Position numbers and translations under genes: made by a program
Source: Hypericum androsaemum
Taxonomy: Eukaryota; Streptophyta; Magnoliopsida; Malpighiales; Hypericaceae
NCBI GenBank assembly: GCA_963995505.1
Contig: OZ023186.1
Span: 4,340,001-4,404,000, forward strand
Length of the DNA: 64,000 bases
Direction: 5' to 3'
Shown: positions 33,508 to 53,980 of the stretch, piece by piece
Layout: each line of letters begins with the position of its first letter
Numbering within the stretch: position 1 is the first letter of the stretch
The notes under the pieces: generated by a model
The model's input: the letters and a program-made list of their open reading frames with translations, nothing else
Told to the model about the DNA's origin: nothing
The model's database searches: none

Positions 33508-35404
33508 GTTTAACTTTGGTCGGATTCCGATGATATATATAGGTGTAGTTAGGACAGTGTACATTTCTGGCAACCAAAACCACTCGGATTAAATTTTATC
33601 CAATGTAATCATATCATCAATGTTAATGGGGTGACATTAATATGAATAGTGTAGGTATGGAATGAGAGTAATCCTGCATTATTTTACTTTCCTAAATATT
33701 TCTGGAGTTTCCTTCAAAAGAGAATAACCATACTTGCTTTCTATATAAAGATTTTTCTTTCCAAATCTAACTTGAGATGCAATTATAGTGTGTCAATTAC
33801 TTTCCAAGTAGAGTTTGAATCCCTAGGAGATTTACTTGTTTTAAAAATTTTATTTAACTTAAACCTGAATTAATGGACAAGTCAAGTGTCCTCTTATTGA
33901 GAATGGATTGAGTGGGGACTAAAGAAATTTAGTCCATAGGTGGGAACTATTTTTTGGACCGTTAGATGAAATGTGGTGCCCAAATTTTTAAATCTAATGG
34001 TCAAAAACCATTAAAAAACTTTTTAGTCATTTTCAATCAAAGAAATATCAATTTCTACTAAAATTAGTTCTCTCTTTCCCGAGAATTAGTACTCTCTCTC
34101 CCAACCTCTTGCACCATCATAGGACTTACCATTTATTTTTCAAATATACCATTCCGTTGTAGAGTGACCTAATGTGCATCTTTTCACTGCCAACGGTTAA
34201 CATCAAGACGTTAATTGTGTTGAGGTTATTGAATAGAATGCAATGAATTAATTTATAAGTGAGAAAAAAATTACAAAATTTTAAATTAGATATGAAGATT
34301 TTAATATCATCGGATAGGATTGATCATGTGATTATTTTTATTCACACCTTCAAAACCCCAAACTACCACCACCAAGTCAATAAGTGGGTTTTTCCGTTGA
34401 AGTGCATTTACGGCAATGGAAAATAAAGTTTCTGACCGTAATCCTATTTAGAACTATTATTTAAATTCGAGTTGCGTATAATACTTATATCGTAACAATA
34501 TTTTTCTAATAAATACTAAATAGATTTAAGTATTTATTGATACTAATTATTAGTAATAGTAAATGAGTTCGTCCCACGGAAACCTAAAAGTTACAAATGA
34601 CCTATTACTAACATGATCGGAGAAAGGGAAAAAACGAAAGAAATCTGATACACATAAAGACGAAGATAGTTTATTAATTATTTTTAATTTTATAATTAAT
34701 TATCTTTAGTTTTAGATTATTATTATTAAGAGTTTGATTCATAATAGATTTTTTTTTAATTTTTTATGAATTGAATTTATACACTATTATTTTAGTTAGT
34801 TGAATTTAATAAAAAAATCTGAGAATTTTCCTTATTCTTGCTATCTTCTGGTATTTTTAGAATCAAAGATCGAGACTATAGCTCTTTTTAGGGAAAAACC
34901 ATGCAATCAGGAATGATCGAATTGAAAGGCGGAGAAGTTGACAACCGTTTCAATCACATTGACCACTAGTCTAACTAAGAAATAGACTGGTCAAACTGCG
35001 TTGATCACCAATCCAACCGCATTACCATCAGTCCGTCAATCCTTCTAATACATCTACTCGAGGGGCACTCACATTGGGATGCGAAACATTGATAACATGG
35101 AGTTTTTTTTATAAATGGGATAGATTTTATAGATACTCCTTAATTAGTACACCACTATTTACTGTAATAGCTGTACAAAAGTGTAATCATCCCCTTTCCT
35201 TGAGAAATCCATGTAGAAGAAGAGATTTTGACTAGCTAATTCCGAGATAAAATTTGCCCATCTCATCTATTCTTGCACCGATAGAGAATTGTATAAATCA
35301 ATTACTCCCGGTCGCCAATGCTTAAAAAAAAGCTTTGTTTGTATTGAGACTTGAACCAAAGACTCGAAAGTACAGCAAAATACAAGACAAACCATGCCTT
35401 CTTA
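33508..35404. other. Upstream spacer of copy B
   Basis: Homologous to the spacers of copies A, C and F in blocks: 33550-33730, 34395-34520 and 35025-35130 as well as 35140-35400, the last matching 45690-45955. A stretch starting GGATTGAGTGGGGACTAAAG (33905) resembles the right end of the candidate element at 8276-9722. No gene. Confidence 0.6.
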
Positions 35405-36246
35405 TGTTATTAAACCGGATGGAGGTGTACTTGATTAGGATTTAAAGTCGAGACAAGAGTTTCACTCTTTCTCCGTAAGACGAGATTGCCCAGTATTCAG
35501 TGCTTACGGATTGCGGCAATCGTCCCCAAGATACAACGACTTTGTTTCTTCCAAAATCGTAGCACAACAAATCTCGAAGCCTCAGCGAACCTTAGATATT
35601 CAGATCTTTCTTTAAAAAGAGAGAGAGGAGAACGACTATTGATAATGAATGCTTATGCAATGAGTGTTCGGGATGATTCGCAAATGAGGGAGAGAGGCCT
35701 ATTTATAGGCGCTGGATGGGAGTGCTACAAACACTTTCGAGGGTGCACGAAGCACTTTCGAGGAGACGCATCCTTTCGGCCAGCAGGCAGGCTGCCCTTC
35801 AGGCACCTCTTCGGCCAGGCAGAGTGCATTCTACTCGCGACCCTTCGAATGAAGATGCCCGTGACCCTTCGGTGGATATTCTAGAAGGTGCTCGCATCCT
35901 CTTGTTACTTCCAGCGAATACTCGCACTCCTTCGCGAGGCATCCCTTCGGAAACCTGTAGCTCTCAAGAATCAGGCAAAAATCTCAAGGTTCTTCCAGCT
36001 CCTCGCGACAATGCGCATGTGCTCGTGCTCGGATGGTGCTTCGCACCATCCTCCCAACCAGCGTCGGACAACACTCCAGGTGGAACACTTAATGTTACAC
36101 TAGCTTAGAGCTCCTCCTTATATACTTAACAAATTTTGTGCCATTTTCCAATGTGGTAATGGTCTTTCCCATTTCCATTGGGCCTTCCCACCTTGGGCCT
36201 TCCTACCTTGGACTCCCTTTGCATTGATTGTCATTTAATTCCAACA
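35405..36246 (-). repeat. 3' LTR of the decayed copia element
   Basis: Contains a CTTTCGxxxG-rich region (35745-35960) of short GC-rich repeats. Pairs with 40720-41487. Confidence 0.9.
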
Positions 36247-36899
36247 ATCCCCCACATGAATGATGATTAATGCATGCTGACACTTTTAAAAAAGTTGTAA
36301 CGAATTATTATTGCATTGAGATAGGTAGTTTACGGTTTTGAACCTTCTCTAGTAAGATGGTATCAGATTTACTTGCTGCTCAGTGAATGCGATGTCTTGA
36401 ACTAGTCAACTTTTTTATGTAAACCAAGATAATAATATTTACATAATAATAGTTCTAATATCCTTGGTTTTCACGTTGTGTCTGTTTCGGCCATGGACCT
36501 TATCTTGGATTCATAAGTATTTCTCTATTTGAAGCGGCCTCACTTCACACTTATATAGGTGATCTCCTATCAGGAGTATCCAGCCATACTCTACCCTTAT
36601 CTGGTATATGAATTATTAAAAGCGTAGACGCTTAATCTTACCACAGCTCTGCAAGTTAGCACTTGGAATGCTTCTGAGAGTGAGATGGGTTCCAAGTGAT
36701 CATCTGAACTATCCATAACTTAGTTGTCTCATTGAACCAAGTTTGTGGGATCTCCACTCATCATGGTTGAGTTACCGCTATGAACATTTTTAATGTGTGG
36801 GTTTTAACCCCATTGTCCTTACTGCATTATACATTCGATCTCTGTTGATTCCATTCGTCAAAGGATTAGCTATGTTGTCCTTGGACTTCATATAATCAA

Positions 36900-39800
36900 T
36901 GGTAATTATACCACCAGAGATTAATTGTCTAATAATGTTATATCTCGTACGGATGTGTCAAGACTTATCGTTGTACATAATACTCTGTGCTCTCCCGATT
37001 GCTGATGTACTGTCACAATGTATCAATACAGGAGGCACATGTTTGTTCTAACAAGAAATATCCTATAGGAAGTATCTGAGCTATTCAGCTTCTTTTCTAG
37101 CTTTATCTAGTGCTATAAACTCTGACTCCATAGTAGATCGAGCTATGCACGTTTGTTTAGAGAATTTTTAGAACACAGCTCCTCCACCTATAGTGAACAT
37201 GTAACCACTAGTAGATTTAGAGTCTTTAGTGTCCGATATCCAATTTGCATCACTGTATCCTTCCAATACAGCTGGATATCTAGTCTAAAGTATGCCATGG
37301 TTCAAAGTATATTTTAGGTACTTTAGAACCCTTTCCAGAGCTAGTCAGTGATCTATTCCTAGATTGCTTGTGAATCTACTAAGCTTGCTAATTGAATACA
37401 CAATATCAGGGCGTGTACAATTTGTCCAGTACATCAGGCTCCCAATGAGACTTGCATATTTTGGTTGAGATAATGGGTCCCCTCTATTTTTAGCTAAATA
37501 TAGAGTCAGGTCTACCAGAGTCTTACCTGGATGTTTGTCAAAAGTTTTAAATTTTTTGAGTACATTCTCAACATAATGAGATTGTGACAAGACAATTCCT
37601 TCAGTCGTCCTAGAGATTTTGATCCCTAGTATGAAATCAGCTAGACCCATATCTTTCATGTCAAAATTATTCTTTAACATGTTCTTAGTTTCTACGATAA
37701 GATCATTACTGCTTCCCATGATTAGCATGTCATTTACGTACAGACATACAATCACGTAAGCATCGTGTGTGCCTTTAATGTATATACATTTATCACACTC
37801 ATTGATCTTAAAGCCATTTGACATCATTGTTCTGTCAAATTTCTCATGCCATTATTTCGGAGCCTGTTTCAGCCCGTACAATGACTTGACCAGCTTGCAT
37901 ACTTTATGCTTTTGTCTGGGGGTAACAAACCCTTCAGGTTGTTCCATATATATATCTCCTCTTTCAGTTCTCTATTTAGGAAAGCTATTTTTACATCCAT
38001 TTGATGTATCTCGAGGTTATAGAGTGCTGTAACAGCTATGAGCATTCTAATAGATGTGATTCTTGTGACCGGCGAATACGTGTCAATTAATTATATCTTT
38101 CCTTCTGTTTGAATCCTCTAGCTACCAACCGAGCTTTGTACTTATCGATTGATCCATCAGCTTTGTATTTTTTTTAAGGATCCACTTGCAACCTAAAGGT
38201 TTGTAACCTGATGGGAGATCTATGATTTTTTACGTGTGATTTTGCATGATGGACTCTATCTTACTGTTGATAGCTTCTTTCCAGAGAGGAGCATCTGGAC
38301 TAGACAATGCCTCTTGGATTGTCATGTGTTCATTTTCTAACATGTATGTTAGAAAATCTGGACTAAATGACTTAGCTACCTTGGTCCTCTTACCGCATCT
38401 AGGTTCCTCATAATCTTGATTAGAACCTTGTGCAGCCTTATAAATCCTTTTATTAGAACTTAATTCTTTCATTTCCTTATTAGGAAAATTATTCATAAAG
38501 AATATCACATTTCTTGATTCTATAACCGTTCCCTCATTTACTTCAAGATTTTCAGATTTGTGCACCAGAAATCGATATGCACTACTGTTGTAAGCATATC
38601 CGATAAAGATGCAATCAATAGTTTTGGGTCCTATTTTTACATGTTTAGATTTAGGTACTTCTACCTTAGCTAGACCCCCACACTCTAAGGTAACCGTAGG
38701 AAGGTTTTCTCCCTTTCTATAGTTTATAAGGGGTTTTGTCCCTTTTTTTGTGTGGTAATTTATTTAGTATGTGATTAGCTGAGAGTACAGTTTTCCTCCC
38801 ACATGTTCTGGGGTAAGCCCGAGCTAATCAACATGGCATTCATCATCTCCTTGAGAGTTTGATTCTTACGTTCAGCTAAATCATTTGATTGAGGTGAGTT
38901 TGGTGCAGTTGTCTGATGAATAATGCCATTTCATTGGCAGAATTCTTCAAACGGAGCTACATATTCTCCCCCTCTATCACTTCGAATTATTTTAATTTTA
39001 CTGCTAAGTTAATTTTTAACCAAATTCTTATAAGTTTTGAATTCTTCGAAGGCTTTGTCCTTTTCCTTCAAGAGATATATGTAGCAGTATCTTGTGCAAT
39101 CATCAATAAATGTGATAAAATACTTTTTCCCACCTCTAGTTTGCACGTGTTTCATATCGCAGACGTTGATATGAATTAACTCTAAAGGTGTTGTACTTCT
39201 TTCCACAGAATGAAAAGGTGCTTTGGCCATTTTTGTCTCAACACATACTTCACATTTATCATTTGGGTTAAACTCTATTTTAGGCAATAAATTTAAACTT
39301 ACCAACTTTCTTAGTGAGCTTAAATTTACGTGTCCTAATATATCATGTCATAAATTAGAACACTCAGCCAAGTAAGAAGAATTAATAACTTTATTCTGGC
39401 CCTCAAAGGCACATTATATAGTTATTACATTCAACTTGAAGAGTCCCCTATCTAGGTAACCCTTTCCGATAAATGTACTAGCTTTGGTCAATACAAACTT
39501 ATCAGCCACAAAAACTAGCTTCAGCCCATCTTTGCTTAATAGGGAGCTGGATACCAGATTCTTGCAGATGTCTGGGACATGCAGCACATCCTTGAGGGTT
39601 AGCTCTTTGCCTGAGGTCAGCTTCAGTACTACTTACCTAATCTGACTACTTTGGAAGTTGCGGAGTTACCCATAAACAACTTTCGTTCAGTGATCGAAAA
39701 TTAGGTCGAGAACATCTCATTGTTTGAGCAGATGTTGCGGGTTGCCCCTGTATGGATGAACCACTCTTTTGGGTTATCCACCAAATTGGCTTCAAACACC

Positions 39801-40687
39801 ACTGCGGATAGATCTAACTCAGACAGATCTTTGGCCAAATTGGCTTTCTCACGATTGTCCTTCTTTGGTATACGACAATCCTTTGCCATGTGACCGGGCT
39901 TGTCGCAGTTGAAGCAGTTGCCTTTGATTTTCTTGGCCTTCTTCTGCTTTGGCTCTTGCTTCTCCTACTTGTTACCAGACTTCTTCCTCTTCTTGCTGGT
40001 ACCACTTTCAACGAGATGTACTTTGGCTTCAGAGTTGGCCCTATTGTTCTTGACTTCGGACTTTCAGTTGTCTTCTTCAATCCTTAGTCTCCCAATCAGG
40101 TTCTCAAGGCCCATATCCTTCCTCTTATGTTTGAGGTAGTTCTTGAAATCCTTCTACAGAGGTGGTAGCTTTTCAATCAGTGCTGCCACTTGGAAGGACT
40201 CACTCAGTTGTACTCTTTCGGTATGAATCTCATGTAGAATCAGTTACAACTCTTGTACTTGGTCTATGACCTTTTTGGAATCTACCATCTTGAAGTCAAG
40301 GAATCTCCCGACGATAAATTTCTTTAACCCGATATCTTTCATCTTGTACTTCTTCTCCAGAGAATCTCATAATTCTTTTGCAGTCGTGGTTACTGCATAG
40401 ACATTGTAGAGGGTGTCGTCTAATCCATTCAGGATGTAGTTACGACATAGGAAGTCGCTATGAGTCCAAGCATCCAGAGGATTGATCTTCTCTTGATCAG
40501 CCTCATTCTCCGCCACCTTCGGTACTTCTTCCTTCAAGAATCGGATCAGGTTGAGCGTTGTCAGGTAGAACAACATTTTATATTGCTACCTCTTGAACTT
40601 GGTGCCATTGAACTTTGACGGTCTTTCGGAGTGGACAGTTCCTGGGACCGTCGAGATTGATGCCCAAGCAGAGCTTGATGATGCCAT
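36900..40687 (-). pseudogene. Copia gag-pol remnants
   Basis: In minus-strand order: gag from ATG 40687 (MASSSSAWASISTVPGT) with an early stop, gag core (40576-40367), zinc knuckle and basic region near 39880-40050, protease (39701-39889) whose catalytic DTGA is replaced by HTGA, GAG-pre-integrase and integrase core (39009-39305, CEVCVETKMAKAPF), and reverse transcriptase (38565-37345) whose YVDD motif reads YVND. The RNase H region, at about 37340-36900, is broken by stops. Loss of both catalytic Asp motifs plus many stops makes it inactive. Confidence 0.85.
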
Positions 40688-40719
40688 CTTCAAGTACACA
40701 AATCTCGTCTTACGATGGT

Positions 40720-41487
40720 TGTTAAACCGGATGGATGTGTACTTGATTAGGGTCTAAAGTCGAGGTAAGAGTTTCACTCTTTCTCCGTAAGACGAGATTA
40801 CCACATATTCAGTACTTACAGGCTGTGGCAATCGTCCCCAAGATGCAACGACTTTGTTACTTCTACGATCGAAGCACAACAAATCTCGAAGCATCAGCGA
40901 ACCTTAGATATTCGAAACTTTCTTTAGAGAGAGAGAGAGGAGAACGATTATTGCTAATGAATACTTATGCAATGGGTATTCGAGATGATTTGCAAATGAG
41001 TGGGAGAGGCATATTTATAGGCACTGGATGGGAGTGCTACATACACTTTCGAGGGGGCACGAAGACTTCTAAGGAGATGCATCCTTTCGGCCAGCAGGTA
41101 GACTGCCCTTCAGGAACCTCTTCGGCTAGGCAGAATGCATTCTACTCGCGACCCTTCGGATGAAGATGCCCGTGACCCTTCGGCGGGTATTGTAGAAGGT
41201 GCTCGCATCCTCTTGTTGCTTCCAGCGAATACTCGCACTCCTTCGTGAGGCATCCTTTCGGCAGCCTGTATCCGTGCTCGGATGGTGCACCATCCTTGCA
41301 ACCAGCCTCGGACAGTACTCCAGGTAGAATATTTAATGTTACACTAGCTTGGAGCTCCTCCTTATATAATTAATTTTTTTTTACCATTTCCAATGTGATA
41401 ATGATCTTTTCCATTCCCATTAGACCTTCCCACCTTAGGTCTTCCTACCTTGAGTTCCATTTGCATTGATTGTCATTTAATTCAACA
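40720..41487 (-). repeat. 5' LTR of the decayed copia element
   Basis: Pairs with 35405-36246 and has an internal deletion relative to it. The sequence just inside it does not show the usual initiator-Met primer-binding site. Confidence 0.85.
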
Positions 41488-41689
41488 TCTTATTCATACC
41501 ATCCATCATTATTCCCATGCAAATTGGAAGCGAGGATATCAAAGATTCAGCTGCGCACCATTCAATACCAAGACGGTTCACAAAATAATTACAGCCTAGC
41601 CTCGCATTTCCCAAGTACAGCGGTGACCTCATTGAATGGAATGGAGGATAACAATTCACAATTTTATTTGGAGTCAAATCATAAACATT

Positions 41690-43140
41690 CAGTGAAATGT
41701 CAAACTCGAGGATGGTCGTGTCTATTGTGTGGGAGTTCTAACACTGAATACCATCAGACTATACGAGAGCTACTGATTTGAATACCATCAGACCATCACA
41801 ATCTCTTCTCCTTTAATGACTTAAAGGAGAGGACCTGAGGTTCCACTTTAACATCGAATTTACGGCTTCGAGAAACCTTTACCTGGTAAGTGGAGGTGGC
41901 CATTCCGACATTGGTCACTGTTCTTAGGAATCTAAGCGTGAAAGGAGTGTCTTGGTTCACTCTAGCTGTCAAAGAAGGGTAGTTTGTTTTTGGAATAAAG
42001 AGCATATAGGTCCTTTTACTTACTTAAAAAGTCTATTTAGCTCTCTGTACTAAAAAGTGGGCCAAATTGCACCCTGTATTTTTCAAGATGGAACAATTAA
42101 CACCCTAGAATTATTTTTAGGTCATATGTGTCACACCACCATCCTACATGGCATACACGTGTCATCACATTGACTTCAGAAATAAAACTAAAATAAACCA
42201 CGCCATCATCTAATTTTAAGAACCTCCCTACCCACACACATCGTCCATTACCTCCATCATCCAACCTAACTAGTTCCTCCATGACCGGTTGAAATTCAGC
42301 CATACCAACCCCATAGACCTCGAAACAGATACAAATCTCTTTCTCTCTCCTTGTCCAAGTCAAAAGTCGGACTTCAACTACAACTAGTTAGAGTCTCCCC
42401 AAAGAAAAATGGATTCCGGAAACGTCTTGGTGAATTCCCATCCAATTGATTTTCTTTCGTTGACCCTCGCTTCACGTCCTTTGCAATTTTCGTTATTTTT
42501 TATTGTTTGGATCGAAACCACCAAATGCATAACCCACTAGTCGGGTTGTCTAACTCAATAGTTGTGCGCCAAGAACTGGCAGACAACTCACTCTAGTGAA
42601 TTTTTCAATTTTCTTGACCTAACCCCGTTTACGAGCTCAATTTTGCTTTGTCTGATCTCTCTCCGATCTCGGATATGGTTTGCCAAAATCTGGGTCTGGT
42701 CTTAATGTGTGGTCGGCGGAAATTTGGTGCTTTGGGGTGGTTGGCAGCGTGGATTCTGGTCGTGGATTGACGTTCTTTATTTGGGTTTTATTTACCGTGC
42801 ATGGAAGAGTATTTAATCAAAGGGAAGGGGCAGAGCTTGAGGTTGGGCATGATGACGGGTTGAGAAAATGGAACTTTAGGGGAGAGTATGACGTGGTTTA
42901 CTTTAAGTATGACATGGATGTCATGTAGGATGGTGATATGACACATATGACCCAAAAAAAATTCTAGGGTGTTAATTGTTCCATCTTGAAAAATAGGGTG
43001 CAATTTGGCCCAATTTTTGATATAGGGAGTTAATTAGACTTTTTGAGTAAGTAGGGGAACTTATATGCTTTTTATTCTTTTTTTTTTGTTGACAGTCAAA
43101 GAAGAGTAGTTGAAGTCCAAGACCGGACCCTTAACACTTC
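41690..43140 (-). pseudogene. Subtilase last-exon fragment F
   Basis: 41640-41984 matches the 3' flank and the end of the last exon of copies A-D ([39 protein letters not shown]), but the C-terminal codons are scrambled by small deletions at 41720-41800. The continuing part (KSKTGPL side, LDFNY region) resumes at 43095-43140 after a 1.1-kb insertion and then stops abruptly. No catalytic exons are present, so this is a truncated relic of one array unit. Confidence 0.85.
41985..43094. mobile_element. TIR element inserted in subtilase fragment F
   Basis: Inverted repeats of about 200 bp: the left end (GAATAAAGAGCATATAGGTC, then CTAGAATTATTTTTAGGTCA and CACCATCCTACATGGCAT) is mirrored at the right end (42890-43085). 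It interrupts a known sequence, and the host text GTCAAAGAAGGGTAGTT (41968-41984) is repeated as GTCAAAGAAGAGTAGTT at 43095-43111, a 17-bp duplication with one mismatch. The interior has no transposase. Confidence 0.75.
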
Positions 43141-44240
43141 GTTTTTTTCAATAAGTTAAATTTTTATTAATTAAATATTTTTAGATAGAAAGAGAATTCG
43201 TGCTCTTACAGTCGATGACCTCTTCAAAACTTTGATACAGCAAAACCTATTAGAAATAAGCAGACCAAAAAAAGAGTACTGTTAATTACATCACGAGTAC
43301 ATAATTCTTTTCCGCCTCCAAACAACAATTATAAGAGTTACATCCAGTAAAAACCACAAGCATCCAGAAAATAAACCAAATTACACCGGAGCCCACAAGA
43401 AAAACAACAACACATGGCCCAACCCAACGTTACTTGATTTGAGACAAGTGAAGACAAGACCCAGCCCAATAGGAAGCATTAATCCCGTTCCAGAGAAGGT
43501 AGGGGAACCTCCAATCAAAACTTCACCCTGACATCCGGTGACCATCCAAATTCTCAAAAACCTTTAACCAACCAGCCAAACTCGAACACTCCCTCGAGAT
43601 TCACCGGTCACCAACAAGCCACCTCATCCCACCTGAAGCCGAGCAAGAAGGGACCTGATGGATGAACAGGTAACCGGAAAACCCATTTCCTTGACATGCA
43701 TGCACAACAAACATTTGCCGTACACCACCACCAAGTCAATAAGAGATTTTTCTCGTTGAAGTGCATTTACGGCAATGGAAAATAAAGTTTGTGATTATAA
43801 TTAGAAAGATTTGATTCAAATTTAAGTTGAGTTGCGTATAATATTTATATCGTAACAATATTTTTCTAATAAATAAATCTAAGTATATATTGATACCAAT
43901 TATTAGTAATAGTAAATGAGTTCGGCCCACTGAAACCTAAGAGTTAACAAATGGCATATTACTAACATAATTAGAGAAAGGGAAAAAAATGAAAAAAAAT
44001 CTCTCGCATGGACGACTCCTCCTCGACTTCCTCTTCCTCGTCAAACTCCCCGTTAACTAGAGAAAGGCCATGCATTCAGGAATGATCGAATTGAAAGGCA
44101 AAAAAGTTGACCACCAATTCAACAGCATTGACCACAAGTCTAACTAGTAAATCGACCGGTCCAATTGCGATGATCAACAATCCAACTGCGTTGATCGAAT
44201 TGCTATGCGAAACATTGATATCATGGAGTTTTTGTATAAA
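43141..44240. other. Spacer upstream of fragment F
   Basis: 43141-43700 begins with a T-rich, A/T tail-like segment and is not otherwise recognised; it may be another insertion. 43735-44235 matches the spacers of copies A and B (GAAGTGCATTTACGGCAATG; the GACCACAAGTCTAACTAG block). Confidence 0.5.
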
Positions 44241-44562
44241 GAGAAAAGTACAATTTAGTACTTTACATTTTTTATCTTTAGTTCATGTGGTTTAAAAACC
44301 ATCAAACATGTTCAAGTTATTTAAAAAAATTTTATTTCCCGATCCCGCTCAGGCTCGAATAACTTCCAATCCTATTTGAATTGTCATGTCACTTTTACTG
44401 GTGTGCCATCTCATCTTTTTTAATCCTTGCAAATGATGACGTGATAAACCAAAAAAATCTGAAAATGGTAATGGATTTCTTTATAATTTCAAAATGACAT
44501 ATGTTACTCTCTCCCTCTAAACTAAAACCCTAAAACTTCCATTTCCCTTGACCACCAAAAAA

Positions 44563-44691
44563 ATGGCCGCCGTCCCAACTTCCCTCTCCTCCTCCATATT
44601 CCCCAACCATACATACCCTCTTAAGGCCCCGCCTCACATTCCCAACAACGCCGCCTACCTCTCCGGTGCCAGTCCGACGGCGCCGGCCCAG
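44563..44691 (+). pseudogene. Captured first exon of a probable plastid-targeted protein
   Basis: An ATG in good context (AAAAAAATGGCC) opens 43 codons (MAAVPTSLSSSIFPNHTYPL...). These are rich in Ser, Ala and Pro and end at CAG|GTAAAAG, a good splice donor. It looks like exon 1 of a chloroplast or mitochondrial precursor. A partial duplication follows (AAGTTCCGGCGACGGCAAAG at 44699, AAGTTCCGGCGGCGGAAATG at 44751). No downstream exon is seen. The source gene is not recognised. Confidence 0.5.
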
Positions 44692-45023
44692 GTAAAAGAA
44701 GTTCCGGCGACGGCAAAGTCTTAGAAGGGAACCAAGCCACGACGGTAAGGAAGTTCCGGCGGCGGAAATGTCTTAGAGGGGAACCAGTTCAGCGAGATGC
44801 GCGATGGATATTGCAGATAATGAATCCTCCTTTCATTAGAAACCCATATCAGAACTCCCTATTCAATCAAACACCAGCACATAATTTGCCAAAGAAATTA
44901 AAGTGGGGAAAAGCTTTTTTTTGAAAAGTAAATATGTTATTTATCTCCAAAGTATTTACAAACCGGAAACTCGGAAATCAATTGCATAGGGAGCAATTGG
45001 TCCGTTCTTGTTGCGGGGAAAAG

Positions 45024-45200
45024 CTAGCGGAGGTCAGCCTGGTAATTTCCCTCGTCGTCGTCGTCGTCGCAGTCCTTCTTCTTGCGGGGGACGTGCATGG
45101 TGGAGGAGCCGTTGGCGTCCTTGAACATGTCTACCTCCTCGTCCTCCTCCATATCCCTCCATGGCGCCTTTGCCAGCAATTCCTTCTTTGATTTCGTCAT
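45024..45200 (-). pseudogene. Captured acidic/basic gene fragment, 58 codons
   Basis: On the minus strand an ATG at 45200 opens MTKSKKELLAKAPWRDMEED, followed by HVPRKKKDC, a run of five Asp, and a stop after QADLR. GC-rich and clearly exon-like compared with the surroundings. It could be a complete small protein or a captured exon; I do not recognise it. Confidence 0.45.
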
Positions 45201-45664
45201 TTCACTTGGAAGAGCTAACGTTTTTGATGGGGATAGGGATGATTGATGAGGGAGGAAGTGAGTTGAATTGGTTTGGACTTGGAGGTCTCTTTCTGTTTTT
45301 GTTTTGTTCTAGTGAAGTTAGAACGAAGAAGGTTTGATTGGTTTGTTTTATTTTTGGGAAAAGCATGAGGTGCAGAGATGGTGGGAGGCTTGATTTTGAA
45401 AAAGTATAAAGACCACTGGTATCATTTTGAAATTTTTGTGACTTGCTACGTCATTATTTTCAAGGATTTAAAAAGATGAGATGGTAAGCCATATATTCAG
45501 TAAAAGTGACGTGGCAATCTAGATAGAATTGGAAGCTATCCGAGCCAGAGCGGGACCTAGAACTCATAAAATTACAAATAATATGGACCTGTTTGATGAT
45601 TTTGAAACTACATGGACTAAAGATAAAAAATGTGATACGACAAGGTATTAAAGTGTACTTTTCC

Positions 45665-46160
45665 TTTTTATAAATGCATAGGTTTTTTTACATACTCCTT
45701 AATGCACATATGTACAATAATAACTGTACAAAAGTCTAACCAACCCCTTTCCTTAAGGAATTCATGTACAGTAACAGATTTTGATTGGCTAATTCCGAGA
45801 TAAAATTCGAACATTTCACCATTCTTGCATCCAATAGAGAATCGTATGGATAAGAAATTTCCTATCGCCAATGCTTCCCCGAAAAATTGCTTTGTTCGTG
45901 TTGAGCCAAAGACCCAAAAGTATAGTAGCATACAAGAGAAACCACACCTTCATAATAATATTGATGTTTACCTATTAACAAAACAACTAAGAGAGTAGAA
46001 ACCATGTGGACGGAGATAAACCCGTCCAATATGAACAATTTTTTTTGTAGATCTTATGTTTCTGGAATAGAATAAGCTGGTTTTTATTCAATTGAATGAA
46101 TGGAGGATAACAATTCACAGCTTTATTTGGAGACAAACCAGAAACCTTTTCTATGAAATG
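45665..46160. other. Spacer and 3' flank of copy C
   Basis: 45690-45955 matches 35140-35400, and 45957-46160 matches the 3' flanks of copies B and D. No gene. Confidence 0.6.

Positions 46161-53980
<7,820 letters not shown>

Larger units (their letters stand above)
35405..41487 (-). mobile_element. Decayed full-length copia LTR retrotransposon
   Basis: LTRs at 35405-36246 (842 bp, the 3' LTR) and 40720-41487 (768 bp, the 5' LTR) start TGTTA and end CAACA. Their length difference is largely a deletion of about 70 bp near 41270 in the right copy. The 5-bp target duplication TCTTA flanks the element (35400-35404, 41488-41492). A purine tract GTGGGGGAT lies next to the 3' LTR on the minus strand. 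The coding part is full of stops and frameshifts. LTR divergence is visibly greater than in the other elements, so this is the oldest insertion. Confidence 0.9.
44241..45664. mobile_element. Pack-MULE carrying two host gene fragments
   Basis: Long inverted repeats of roughly 250 bp: GAAAAGTACAATTTAGTAC at the left and, inverted, GGAAAAGTACACTTTAATAC at the right, continuing through TTTTTTATCTTTAGT(T/C)CATGT. Target duplication TTTTGTATAAA (left) against TTTTTATAAA (right). The homologous spacer at 35095-35125 is an empty site that runs GGAGTTTTTTTTATAAATG without interruption. The interior holds exon-like GC-rich sequences on both strands and no transposase. Confidence 0.85.
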
